Part shown: positions 33,690 to 42,288 of the stretch, in pieces
Position numbering within the stretch: the first letter of the stretch is position 1
Layout of the letters: each line of letters begins with the position of its first letter
Assembly: GCF_005217615.1 (NCBI RefSeq)
Contig: NZ_SZNK01000001.1
Span: 6,062,501 to 6,126,500 of the forward strand
Length of the DNA stretch: 64,000 nt
Source: Brevibacillus antibioticus
GTDB lineage: Bacteria > Bacillota > Bacilli > Brevibacillales > Brevibacillaceae
Reading direction: 5' to 3'
Notes under the pieces: generated by a model
What the model was told of the DNA's origin: nothing
Database searches by the model: none
What the model saw: the letters and a program-made list of their open reading frames with translations, nothing else
Made by a program: the position numbers and the translations under genes

Positions 33690-34988
33690 ATGTTTAAAAT
33701 CGGCGTGGTTGGTCCCAAGCAATCGGTAGAGAGAATCCTTGCGGTTGCCAAGGAATTCGATGAAGGAATGAATTTTATTCCCTATATCTATACAGAAACA
33801 AAAGAAACCGAAAAAATCGTTTTGGAAAATGACCAGTACGTGGATCATTGGCTTTTTTCGGGACCACTTCCGTACTTGATTGCCAAAAATGCCCTGGACG
33901 ATGAAAAGCGGATGGAGCATATTTTTCCGACGGAATCCAGCATCTATAAAGGCTTTTTGGAAATGGTGTACACACGGGAAGAGCTTTTGGATCGGGTCAG
34001 TATCGATATGCTCTCATCTGCTAAGTACATGGAAGATTCCCTGTACAACAGCAGCATTTCCGTGAGCCAACTATACGTGAAGACATTTGAGGTTACGATT
34101 AATCCGCAAGAGCTGCTGGCCTTTCATCTCGATCTATGGAACAAGAAAAAGATTGATGCTGCGATGACCTGCTATCCGACCGTCTATCAATCGTTAGTTG
34201 ATGCAGGTATCCCGGCCTATTGGATTTCTCCCAGTAATATGGACATTCATCAAACAGTCCGCGTGTTTGTCGAGAAAGTGCGGACGTCGTATTTCAAGGA
34301 TACACAAATCGGGATCGAGATGATTGAGGTCGAGCAATTTGACAGAATCAAGGAAAGCGCAAAGACCCCGTATCATTTACAATATTTAGGACTGCGTATA
34401 AAAGAAGCCTTGATCAAGCTGTGCGAGCAAGTGGACGGATCACTTCTTGAGCAAGGCAATGGCCGATACGTCATCTTCAGCACGCGCGGGACGATTCACA
34501 GGGAGATTCCTACCTTGCAAAACACTGTAGAGTATTTGGCGAAGGAAGCAGATACGACGGTCGCAGTCGGAATCGGTTTTGGAGAGACGGCTTTTGCAGC
34601 AGAGATGAATGCCCATCGAGCCCTGCGCCAATCGAAGGAAAAAGCAGCGCGAGATATCGTCATGATTCAGGATGACGGAACGATCGTGGAGTGGGTCGGT
34701 CAGGAAGAGGAGCTCATCTATTCGTATCGTGCCTGCGATGATGAGGTTTTGGAAAAGCTGAAGAAGGGGAACATCAGCGTCAAAAGCTATAAAAAGCTCG
34801 ATGCCTTGCTGCAAAAAATGGGTTGGACCGATTTCACGACAAAGGATCTGGCCAAATATTTGCAAATGAGCGAGCGAAATGCACAGCGAATCGTCGCGGA
34901 TTTGTGCGCCGTTGAGCTGGCGGAAAGCGCAGGGGAGGAATCACAATCAACGCGAGGAAGACCCATCAAACGATACCGACTTTTGTAA
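33690..34988 (+). CDS. PucR/CdaR-like transcriptional regulator
   Basis: 432 residues. The N-terminal ~190 residues look like a ligand-sensing domain (PrpR_N-like, starting FKIGVVGPKQSVERIL). A degenerate GGDEF-like module follows at ~210-345 (LLEQGNGRYVIFSTRG, TVAVGIGFGETAFAAEMNAHRALRQSK), as in CdaR/PucR regulators. A C-terminal helix-turn-helix lies at ~370-420 (FTTKDLAKYLQMSERNAQRIVADL). No GGDEF active-site residues, so no cyclase activity is expected. AGAGGTTGG precedes the ATG. It probably controls the downstream transporter-amidohydrolase-glutaminase operon, whose promoter carries a large palindrome. Confidence 0.75.
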   Translation: MFKIGVVGPKQSVERILAVAKEFDEGMNFIPYIYTETKETEKIVLENDQYVDHWLFSGPLPYLIAKNALDDEKRMEHIFPTESSIYKGFLEMVYTREELLDRVSIDMLSSAKYMEDSLYNSSISVSQLYVKTFEVTINPQELLAFHLDLWNKKKIDAAMTCYPTVYQSLVDAGIPAYWISPSNMDIHQTVRVFVEKVRTSYFKDTQIGIEMIEVEQFDRIKESAKTPYHLQYLGLRIKEALIKLCEQVDGSLLEQGNGRYVIFSTRGTIHREIPTLQNTVEYLAKEADTTVAVGIGFGETAFAAEMNAHRALRQSKEKAARDIVMIQDDGTIVEWVGQEEELIYSYRACDDEVLEKLKKGNISVKSYKKLDALLQKMGWTDFTTKDLAKYLQMSERNAQRIVADLCAVELAESAGEESQSTRGRPIKRYRLL

Positions 34989-35011
34989 GCACCCTGTTAC
35001 GGGTGCTTTTT
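34987..35011 (+). terminator. Terminator of the PucR-like regulator
   Basis: AAGCACCC-TGTTAC-GGGTGCTTTTT directly at the stop codon. Confidence 0.8.
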
Positions 35012-35044
35012 GCATTGCCCAGACACAACATGTTAAAAAAACCG

Positions 35045-35073
35045 TTGCCAATAGTCTCAACATTTCGTAGAGT
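35045..35073 (+). promoter_or_regulatory. Possible sigma-A promoter of the MFS/amidohydrolase operon
   Basis: TTGCCA (35045-35050), 17-base spacer, TAGAGT (35068-35073). Non-consensus but correctly spaced; the palindrome begins right at the end of the -10. Confidence 0.4.
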
Positions 35074-35099
35074 ATATATAACGACATGTCGTAATATAT
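35074..35099. promoter_or_regulatory. 26-bp palindrome, candidate operator
   Basis: Core ACGACATGTCGT (35081-35092) flanked by AT-repeat arms; 12 of 13 base pairs match across the dyad. It covers the predicted transcription start of the operon beginning at 35222. Confidence 0.6.
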
Positions 35100-35221
35100 G
35101 CGGTAAATAAGAGAGCTGGACCATATTTGCGCGGATCGTCAGTCATCGAACGAGATGAATGCGCTTTCGCCGAAATGAAAGACTAGCTTCGTCATGCATC
35201 TAGAAGGAGGTATCCACACGT

Positions 35222-36454
35222 ATGGTATCAGCACGCACGAGAAACTGGATTTTAGCGCTACTCTTCCTGGGCTGGGCATTAGGGAACCTGGATCGATACG
35301 TCATGAACTATGCCATTTTGTCGATCACACAAGACTTGCAGCTTAGTGCTTCATCCACAGGATTATTGCTCAGTAGTTTTTTTGCTGGTTATGCACTCAT
35401 GCAAATGCCTGGAGGTTGGCTGGCAGACCGATTTGGTGCCAGAAAAGTACTCATCGCTTCTGTTGTCATGTGGTCTATTTTTACGGGGCTGACCGGAGCC
35501 GCTTGGTCTATGGCTTCGATGATTCTCATCCGTTTTCTCTTCGGGATCGGCGAAGGTGGTTTCCAACCAGCCAGCTCGAAGATTATCGCCACCATCTTTC
35601 CTGTCAAGGAACGCTCACGAGCTATGTCCGTCATGCTCTCTTCTAGTGCCATTGTTGGACTTTTCTCTCCGATTTTATCCGTTTGGATGATTCAAACCAT
35701 GGGCTGGCGGACCATGTTCGTCGTCATTGGTGCAGTTGGTGCCGTGATTGCTTTTCTGTACTGGCGTCATATTAAACTTCCGCAAGATGAGTCTGCAACG
35801 AATACACTGAATGGCTCCGAGCAACGAAAAAGCTCCGTGTCCTTGTTGTTAAAAACGCCTTTGCTATGGAGTCTATTAATCGCTTACTTTAGCATATATG
35901 CAGTAAACTGGGGCCTCGCAACCTGGATGCCGACTTACTTGAGCAAGGTACGCGGACTGGATATGGTATCGCTCGGCTGGCTACAAACGATCCCAGGCTT
36001 CGCTACGTTGGTCGGTATTTATGTGAGCGGCTATGTACTGGACAAGCTGCCTAAAGGTCGCGAAAAACTGATTGGTAGTTTCTCCTGTGTGGTAGTCGCG
36101 GTCCTCTTGTACTTCATGTTTACTGCATCGAGCGTGACGATGTTTATTACGTACCAAGCAATTGTGTCGCTGTTCCTTGCCTTTGTGATCATTCTGTTGC
36201 CATCTGTTGTCCTGAAAAATCTTCCGGCTGCGGTAGCGGGAACAGGGATGGGCATCGTGAATACAGGTGGACAGCTAGCTGGCTTTATCACGCCAATAGC
36301 GATTGGTTTTATCGTAGAAGCGTTTAACGGTTCATTTGATGCAGCGTTTTGGATGCTGATCGGCTTCGCGATCATCTGCATCGGCGCACTCTTATCGTTG
36401 AACTATGAAAAAGGCGAGCTGTTGAAGCAAAACGCCGACAGTGCATCCGCCTGA
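35222..36454 (+). CDS. MFS transporter, anion:cation symporter type
   Basis: 410 residues, 12 helices, ACS-family pattern: NLDRYVMNYAILSITQDLQLSASSTGLLLSSFFAGYALMQMPGGWLADRFGARKVL, FGIGEGGFQPASSKIIATIFPVKERSRAM. Such carriers move organic anions such as hexuronates or phthalates. AAGGAGG is 10 bases upstream. It is followed 25 bases later by an M20 amidohydrolase and then glutaminase, so its cargo is probably an N-acylated amino acid. Confidence 0.85.
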   Translation: MVSARTRNWILALLFLGWALGNLDRYVMNYAILSITQDLQLSASSTGLLLSSFFAGYALMQMPGGWLADRFGARKVLIASVVMWSIFTGLTGAAWSMASMILIRFLFGIGEGGFQPASSKIIATIFPVKERSRAMSVMLSSSAIVGLFSPILSVWMIQTMGWRTMFVVIGAVGAVIAFLYWRHIKLPQDESATNTLNGSEQRKSSVSLLLKTPLLWSLLIAYFSIYAVNWGLATWMPTYLSKVRGLDMVSLGWLQTIPGFATLVGIYVSGYVLDKLPKGREKLIGSFSCVVVAVLLYFMFTASSVTMFITYQAIVSLFLAFVIILLPSVVLKNLPAAVAGTGMGIVNTGGQLAGFITPIAIGFIVEAFNGSFDAAFWMLIGFAIICIGALLSLNYEKGELLKQNADSASA

Positions 36455-36479
36455 ATATCGAGAGAAAGGAGCGTATGAA

Positions 36480-37901
36480 ATGAACAGAACCGAGATCATT
36501 TCTGCGTTAATTGAACAAAAAAGAGACGCGTTTATTCGCGTTAGCGATAAAATTTGGGAAACACCCGAAATTTACTTCGAGGAGCATCGCTCTGCCGAGT
36601 ATTTGTGTCAAGCACTGGCAGCAGAGGGCTTTGCAGTGGAGAAAGGAATCGCTGGACTGGGCACTGGTTTTGTTGCCAGCTTTGGAAGCGGCAAGCCCGT
36701 CGTAGCCATCCTGGGTGAGTATGATGCGCTGGCAGGCTTGAGCCAGAAAAAAGGTGCGATCAACCATGAGCCGATTGTGACTGACGGTCATGGGCATGGA
36801 TGTGGACATAATCTCTTAGGTGCCGGTGCGTTGGCAGCAGCCGTTGCCGTTAAAGATTACATGGAGAAAACCGGCTTACAAGGTACAGTTCGCTACTATG
36901 GGTGCCCAGCAGAAGAAGCGGGCTCTGGAAAAGCGTATTTGGCAAGGGCTGGCGTATTTGCTGACGTCGATTTTGCACTCTCTTGGCACCCTGCGACAGC
37001 GCCAAGCATCATGAACATCAGTTCGCTTGCGAACTACTCTGTTCGTTTTCAGTTTCACGGAAAAAGCGCGCATGCAGCCGCCGCTCCGCATTTGGGACGC
37101 AGTGCCCTGGATGCCGTGGAACTGATGAACGTAGGTGTGAACTACATGAGAGAGCATATGATCCCGGAAGCACGGGTTCACTACGCGATTACGAATACAG
37201 GCGGAATTTCGCCAAACGTCGTCCAACCGTTTGCGGAGGTTGTGTACCTGATTCGCGCTCCGAAAAAGCAGCAAGTGAAGGAACTGTATGGAAGAGTTTA
37301 CGACATCGCACGGGGAGCCGCCTTGATGACGGGAACCACCATGGAAGCGGTGTTTGAGGGTACAGCTTCTGATCTCGTGCCGAATACGGTATTAGCGAAG
37401 GTCATGCACAAAAATCTGCTGGAAGTCGGCGTGCCTGTGTACGATGAAGCAGATCAGCAATATGCCAAACAAATTCAGGCTACCTTAACAGCAGAGGATA
37501 TGAGAGCTTCGTTGTTCGGTTTGGATCGTGAAACAGCGAAGCAATTGAAGGACAAAGCGATTGCGGATGTGATCGGGCCACTTTCTACGCATGAGTTTAC
37601 GCTTGCTGGGTCTACGGATGTGGGAGATGTCAGTTGGCAAGTTCCGACGATGCAATGCATGACGACATGCTGGGCACTGGGAACGCCTTTCCATACGTGG
37701 CAGGTCGTCTCACAGGGGGCTATGCCAATCGCACACAAAGGGATGCTGCAAGCAGGAAAGGTCATGGCTGCTACAGCGATCGAGGCGATGGAAAACCCGG
37801 CGTTGATCGAACAGGCAAAAGCCGAATTGCAGGAACGTTTGGAAGGAGAAGAATATTTCTCGCTCATTCCTGACGATGTTCAACCACCTCAAAAAGCGTA
37901 A
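36480..37901 (+). CDS. M20-family amidohydrolase, AbgB-like
   Basis: 473 residues. Metal-binding blocks are GEYDALAGLSQ, DGHGHGCGHNLLGAG, CPAEEAGSGKAYLA and DVDFALSWHPA; the dimerisation domain is at ~185-310. It closely resembles p-aminobenzoyl-glutamate hydrolase subunit B (M20D). It hydrolyses an N-acyl/N-aroyl amino acid in the cytoplasm. ATG 36480 follows AAAGGAGCG; an in-frame ATG at 36441 overlaps the preceding gene and has no site. An AbgA partner is not present in this operon. Confidence 0.85.
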   Translation: MNRTEIISALIEQKRDAFIRVSDKIWETPEIYFEEHRSAEYLCQALAAEGFAVEKGIAGLGTGFVASFGSGKPVVAILGEYDALAGLSQKKGAINHEPIVTDGHGHGCGHNLLGAGALAAAVAVKDYMEKTGLQGTVRYYGCPAEEAGSGKAYLARAGVFADVDFALSWHPATAPSIMNISSLANYSVRFQFHGKSAHAAAAPHLGRSALDAVELMNVGVNYMREHMIPEARVHYAITNTGGISPNVVQPFAEVVYLIRAPKKQQVKELYGRVYDIARGAALMTGTTMEAVFEGTASDLVPNTVLAKVMHKNLLEVGVPVYDEADQQYAKQIQATLTAEDMRASLFGLDRETAKQLKDKAIADVIGPLSTHEFTLAGSTDVGDVSWQVPTMQCMTTCWALGTPFHTWQVVSQGAMPIAHKGMLQAGKVMAATAIEAMENPALIEQAKAELQERLEGEEYFSLIPDDVQPPQKA

Positions 37902-37908
37902 ATCGAAG

Positions 37909-38904
37909 GTGAAAAGGAAGTTGGTTAGTCAAGTGGCGCAGCAAACAAGAACGATTGAAACAGACTGCTTGGAACAATGGACCAAGCAATATCGCGGGGA
38001 ATCTAGCAAGGGGAAATGCGCTGCCTATATCCCTGCTCTGAAAGAGGCTGACCCAACACAGCTAGGGATTTGTGTGATGGGACCAGATGGACAAATCAGC
38101 AGGGCAGGCAACTACGATGCTCCTTTCACCCTGCAAAGCATTTCCAAAGTCATCAGCTTTCTCGCAGCATGTACGCACCACGGGATTGCGAATGTCTTGG
38201 AGCAGGTGGATGTAGAGCCTACGGGAGACGCATTTGATTCGATGGTTCGGCTGGAAATGCACAAGCCGGGAAGGCCTTTTAATCCCATGATCAATGCAGG
38301 GGCCATTACGGTGTCTTCCTTATTGCAGGGGAACGGAGTCCAGGAAAAATTCCTATCCTTTCAAGACATGGTCGAGCGCATGACAGGACGCAAGCATCAG
38401 ATCAACGAGGAAGTGTATCGCTCCGAGTGGCAAACGGCCAACCGCAATCGTTCCCTCGCCTACTATCTCGCAGCGACTGGCTTTTTGGCTTGCCCGGTAG
38501 AGGATGCTTTGGACGTGTACATCCAGCAATGCTCTCTGGAGGTAACGGCAGAGGATATCGCAAAAATCGGCTTGATCCTGGCGCATGATGGCTATGATCC
38601 GATACGCAAGGAACAGCTTTTCGGCAAAGAGCTGGCTCGCGTGACCAAAGCACTGATGGTCACATGCGGAATGTACAACGCTTCCGGCAATTTTGCCGCT
38701 TTTGTGGGTGTGCCAGCGAAAAGCGGCGTGTCAGGAGGCATTATGGCTGCCGTCCCTCCGCGTGGGCGTTCCCGGGAGCTGCCTTTTGCTGGTGGCTGCG
38801 GAATCGGTGTGTATGGCCCTGCTATTGACCAGTACGGAAACAGCGTAGCAGGTGTAGCGCTGCTCAAGCATATGGCAAGTGCGTGGGATTTGACGATTTA
38901 TTAA
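37909..38904 (+). CDS. glsA: Glutaminase A
   Basis: About 331 residues, serine-dependent glutaminase (YbgJ/GlsA type): SISKVISF with the catalytic Ser-x-x-Lys, FNPMINAGAI, the YRSEWQTANRNRSLAYYL block, MYNASGNFAAFVGVPAKSGVSGGI and the C-terminal GPAIDQYGNSVAGVALLKHM. Converts glutamine to glutamate and ammonia. The start is uncertain: GTG 37909 (7 bases after the amidohydrolase stop) gives a length close to B. subtilis YbgJ, but the ribosome site is weak. ATG 37876 inside the previous gene or TTG 37921 are alternatives. The operon context suggests glutamine is released by the M20 enzyme. Confidence 0.88.
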   Translation: MKRKLVSQVAQQTRTIETDCLEQWTKQYRGESSKGKCAAYIPALKEADPTQLGICVMGPDGQISRAGNYDAPFTLQSISKVISFLAACTHHGIANVLEQVDVEPTGDAFDSMVRLEMHKPGRPFNPMINAGAITVSSLLQGNGVQEKFLSFQDMVERMTGRKHQINEEVYRSEWQTANRNRSLAYYLAATGFLACPVEDALDVYIQQCSLEVTAEDIAKIGLILAHDGYDPIRKEQLFGKELARVTKALMVTCGMYNASGNFAAFVGVPAKSGVSGGIMAAVPPRGRSRELPFAGGCGIGVYGPAIDQYGNSVAGVALLKHMASAWDLTIY

Positions 38905-38957
38905 AAAGAAAAGGCTAGAGATCACAGATCATGTCTGGATCTTTAGCCATTTCTTTT
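38905..38957. terminator. Bidirectional terminator glsA/cry
   Basis: AAAGAAAAGGCTAGAGATC pairs with GATCTTTAGCC-ATTTCTTTTT across a 14-base loop; serves glsA (+) and the toxin gene (-). Confidence 0.75.
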
Positions 38958-38989
38958 TGTCCATTGTACCTTGATTCATTTATAAACAA

Positions 38990-41155
38990 CTAATTACTCA
39001 AGGAAATTGTCATTGTTCCTCTTATTCCTTTACCAGCACTTTGGTTTGTGTGAAGTACAATTTTATTAAAACCATTTGGAATGGATGTATTAGGATAATT
39101 GTAATTTTGACCTGAACCAGGTATAGGAATTTCTTTTCGCAATGTTGAATCTTGATAAAATTGCAGTACCGCTGGTTCAGTAGAAACATTTGCGGTTCCT
39201 GCTATAGAAATACGGCTGTTAATGGTATCACCTTTCCAAAGCGTTTTTGAAAAAGGATAACCATCCGGAGCATAAAGGTAGTATGGACCTGAAAATAAAT
39301 TTGCATGAGTTTGAACTGGAACAAACTCAATCCGATCAATAAACAGATTACCCTGCGTTTGACTGGTGGATTGTCCGAGACGTACATCAATCTCTCCTAA
39401 AGGTAGGGAGATAGGATCAGGAAGAGAGAGTGTAAGCAACCTATAGTTTCCATTTTGTCCTGGCACGTATCCTTGATCTTGAACGTTTTTGGTACTTGGA
39501 AATGTAAAATTACCGCCTTGAAGAGTCTGATTTCCTGCATGAACGGATTGCCAAATATCAATGCTTGAATCTGAAGGGTTTGCATAACGGACACGAATAT
39601 GGTACTGACCTGCTAGTTTATTTGTAATAGGTACAACGAGAGAAGGCCCGAGTGGAAGTTGAACCGCGTTGGTCCCGTTCAATCTTTCCTGTACAACGTT
39701 AAGTGAGCTACCATCCTCCATATAACCTTTTTCAGCTGGAATTCCTTTAATCGTAACTACTCCTGTTGTTGGATCTGATTGGCCTATTACATTTTCGGGA
39801 TGGAGATTTTTGAAAACGAATGCATTTATCACTGCATCTTGGCCACCCAGTTCATCTGTCCATGGAAAGACAAAATGAACTTTATGGTTTTCAGGTGCTA
39901 CAACCCTCTTGTCATATCCATAACTCCCTCCATTGGTAATACTCGTCCCATCTGCAAAATCCATCATGATTCCAACATACGGACTCATAACCCGTGGTGT
40001 TACTCCAATTAAAGGATTGTCTCTTGAAATGTTGATAGGGTCATTTGCACTTCCACCGGAACCGCCGTACGTATATGTTTGTGATTGATTGTATCCTCTA
40101 TCTAATACTTGCTGAATCTGATCCACTCGATCCCATGTTCTCGTTGAAATTTGCGTCAGTTCACCCGGGAAATTTCCATACAGGTACGTGCTTGGATCAC
40201 CAGCGGATGGATAGCCTCTCCAATCAAACCTTCCTACTAGATCAGAAAATAAGAATCTCGTTTGTTCTATATCTGTTTGTGTCGGGTAAACTTCCGGACT
40301 GTCATTCGTAGGCCATTTATCAAAGGTAGGCCATAATGCAGCAATATCAAACCCATATAATGTTGACGTATAGATAAAGTCGTCGGTGCTAATTTGACTA
40401 GATTCATCGTCTTTTATGTTTTGTAGCCCTGTTGCAAAAAGAGTATAAACATTCTCACTATGCTTCACGATCCACTGTTTTAGATAAGTCAGAAAGTTAG
40501 TTTTATCTGAATCACTAATTCCCCAATCTGTTTGTTTTGAAATGGCCTCTTTTAAAAGGCCTAGATGCATGGTTGCTGCTTGGACATATAAAGGAAGTGC
40601 ATAGGCTGCATAGTCTTTTAGTGTAAATTGGGGTATGTCATGAACAAATTGGAGGTGAATCGTATTAACTGTGCTCCCTATAGTTGAGGTCTTCGGATCG
40701 GTTAAATTCTTTACTTCTGTAGCTAAAGCATCTAGTTCATTTTTCCAACCTTGTAGCAGTGCCTGTAATTTGTTCAATGTGTCTGTTGTTAACGCTTGGT
40801 TAATTAAATCTTGAATCTGCTGCCGCAAAATATCAAATAAATCAGGTTGTGAGGGGGGCCAAATTAAATCAATAATAGGAATAAAAAAGCCAATTACAGG
40901 CCCTACAAAAGGAACATAGGAAGAAGCATAGCTTAATATCGTTGTGACTAAAGCACGATAATCGATATTATTGTCTGTTGCAATCTGAAGGTAATCTTGT
41001 GTAATTTGTCCATGGTAAACATCATTCCAAACATCTTTTAATAATTGCTCCCAATCAAATCCGTCTGCCTTGTTAGCTAGATTGTTCAACTGTTGATAAG
41101 CAGATGTCGATAGTGTGTTATAAGGACCAGTTGATAAAAGATTTTTTTCCTGCAT
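38990..41155 (-). CDS. Three-domain Cry-type insecticidal delta-endotoxin-like protein
   Basis: 721 residues. Domain I (~50-260) is a helical bundle with the central SYVPFVGPVIGFFIPIIDLIWP block, a match to conserved block 1 of pore-forming Cry toxins. Domain II (~265-470) is beta-rich (FDWRGYPS, VGIMMDFADG). Domain III (~475-625) has the late blocks AGQYHIRVRYANPSDSSIDIW and LFIDRIEFVPVQ. Beyond the usual domain III end (IDRIEFVPV) there is a ~95-residue extra beta-rich tail (FSGPYYLYAPDGYPF...), and the long C-terminal crystallisation region of Cry1-like protoxins is absent. No signal peptide. AGGGGG precedes the ATG; a CATACA (minus strand 41228-41223) might belong to a sporulation promoter, but that is weak. 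Base composition is clearly more AT-rich than its neighbours. Confidence 0.85.
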   Translation of the reverse strand: MQEKNLLSTGPYNTLSTSAYQQLNNLANKADGFDWEQLLKDVWNDVYHGQITQDYLQIATDNNIDYRALVTTILSYASSYVPFVGPVIGFFIPIIDLIWPPSQPDLFDILRQQIQDLINQALTTDTLNKLQALLQGWKNELDALATEVKNLTDPKTSTIGSTVNTIHLQFVHDIPQFTLKDYAAYALPLYVQAATMHLGLLKEAISKQTDWGISDSDKTNFLTYLKQWIVKHSENVYTLFATGLQNIKDDESSQISTDDFIYTSTLYGFDIAALWPTFDKWPTNDSPEVYPTQTDIEQTRFLFSDLVGRFDWRGYPSAGDPSTYLYGNFPGELTQISTRTWDRVDQIQQVLDRGYNQSQTYTYGGSGGSANDPINISRDNPLIGVTPRVMSPYVGIMMDFADGTSITNGGSYGYDKRVVAPENHKVHFVFPWTDELGGQDAVINAFVFKNLHPENVIGQSDPTTGVVTIKGIPAEKGYMEDGSSLNVVQERLNGTNAVQLPLGPSLVVPITNKLAGQYHIRVRYANPSDSSIDIWQSVHAGNQTLQGGNFTFPSTKNVQDQGYVPGQNGNYRLLTLSLPDPISLPLGEIDVRLGQSTSQTQGNLFIDRIEFVPVQTHANLFSGPYYLYAPDGYPFSKTLWKGDTINSRISIAGTANVSTEPAVLQFYQDSTLRKEIPIPGSGQNYNYPNTSIPNGFNKIVLHTNQSAGKGIRGTMTISLSN

Positions 41156-41250
41156 GGCATGATTCCCCCTTTTTGATAAATAAAAACTACGCTAATCAAT
41201 TTCCTTATTTTAACATTTTCGGTGTATGCCAGTACATCCGCTGGCTTTCA

Positions 41251-41279
41251 TTGGCAAAAAAAAGAACCTGTGACATACT
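41251..41279 (+). promoter_or_regulatory. Possible promoter of the fructokinase-like operon
   Basis: TTGGCA (41251-41256), 17-base spacer, CATACT (41274-41279), 31 bases before the start codon at 41311. Confidence 0.4.
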
Positions 41280-41310
41280 GGAGCTATCACGGTCATCGGG
41301 GGAAATCAAC

Positions 41311-42276
41311 ATGATAGATGTGGTTGCATTTGGCGAGTTATTGATTGATTTTACACCTGTACAGCAGAAGGAAAAGCCGGGCAGCATTGCATTTGAGCAA
41401 AATCCTGGAGGAGCGCCTGCCAATGTACTTGGAGCCCTGTCTCGCTTTGGGAAACGGACTTCATTTATTGGTGCGGTGGGAAACGATGGGTTTGGGCGTT
41501 TTTTGCAACAGACCTTGATCCGACAGAATATTGGCACAGAAGGGCTCGTACTCACGGAGGAAGCGCCTACGACGTTGGCTTTTGTCCATCTCGATGAGAC
41601 GGGCGATCGTTCTTTTCACTTTTACCGCAATCCGGGTGCAGACATGATGCTGCGGGAGCAAGAGGTGAGCGAGGCGCTGATTGCCCAGGCAGCTATTTTT
41701 CATTTCGGTACGTTGTCCTTGACGCATGAGCCAGCCCGATCAGCAACCTGGAAAGCAGTCGAGTACGCGAAAAAGCATCAGCGGCTCCTTTCCTTTGACC
41801 CGAATATTCGAGAGTCCTTATGGGGGGATCTAGAGGAAGCGAAGGCTATGGCCCTCAAAGGAATGGTGCAGGCCGATATCGTCAAGCTGTCCGAGGAAGA
41901 GCTGGCTTTTCTCATGGGGAGCGAGGATGTCGTGGAAGCGACAGCGTGGATGCTTGCGCAATATGATCTGCAAGCTGTTTTTGTCACGTTGGGGGAAAAG
42001 GGATGCTTGTACCGCACACGAAATCATTTCGGTACAGTCGGTGGATTTCAAGTAACCGCAATCGATACGACTGGAGCGGGAGACGCGTTTGTGGGCGCGC
42101 TGCTCTATCAGCTTCTTGAGGTGGGGGAAAGCATGCTGGATATCCCACAAGCAACGTTAGAGGACATCGTGCGCTTTGCTAATGCCGCAGGTGCACTCGC
42201 GACAACGAGATCAGGTGCCATTCCCGCCATGCCTACGCTGTCTGAGGTCAAAAGCTTCATGGAAGCAGCACGGTAG
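41311..42276 (+). CDS. PfkB-family sugar kinase, fructokinase-like
   Basis: 321 residues, ribokinase/PfkB fold. N-terminal FGELLIDFTP, NPGGAPANVLGALSRFG (sugar binding) and C-terminal DTTGAGDAFVGALLYQL with the catalytic Asp. Closest to fructokinases by pattern; the sugar cannot be fixed. GGGGGAA precedes ATG 41311; the frame is open to 41104 but that part overlaps the toxin gene and its leader. Followed 12 bases later by an AEC transporter. Confidence 0.88.
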   Translation: MIDVVAFGELLIDFTPVQQKEKPGSIAFEQNPGGAPANVLGALSRFGKRTSFIGAVGNDGFGRFLQQTLIRQNIGTEGLVLTEEAPTTLAFVHLDETGDRSFHFYRNPGADMMLREQEVSEALIAQAAIFHFGTLSLTHEPARSATWKAVEYAKKHQRLLSFDPNIRESLWGDLEEAKAMALKGMVQADIVKLSEEELAFLMGSEDVVEATAWMLAQYDLQAVFVTLGEKGCLYRTRNHFGTVGGFQVTAIDTTGAGDAFVGALLYQLLEVGESMLDIPQATLEDIVRFANAAGALATTRSGAIPAMPTLSEVKSFMEAAR

Positions 42277-42288
42277 GAGGGAAGCGTC

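Noticed and set aside
33690-34988. Active diguanylate cyclase
   Set aside because: The GGDEF-like module lacks the signature motif and occurs in a CdaR/PucR-type regulator context.
41104-41310. N-terminal extension of the fructokinase-like gene
   Set aside because: It overlaps the toxin gene start and its leader; the GGGGGAA-preceded ATG at 41311 begins exactly at the PfkB fold.
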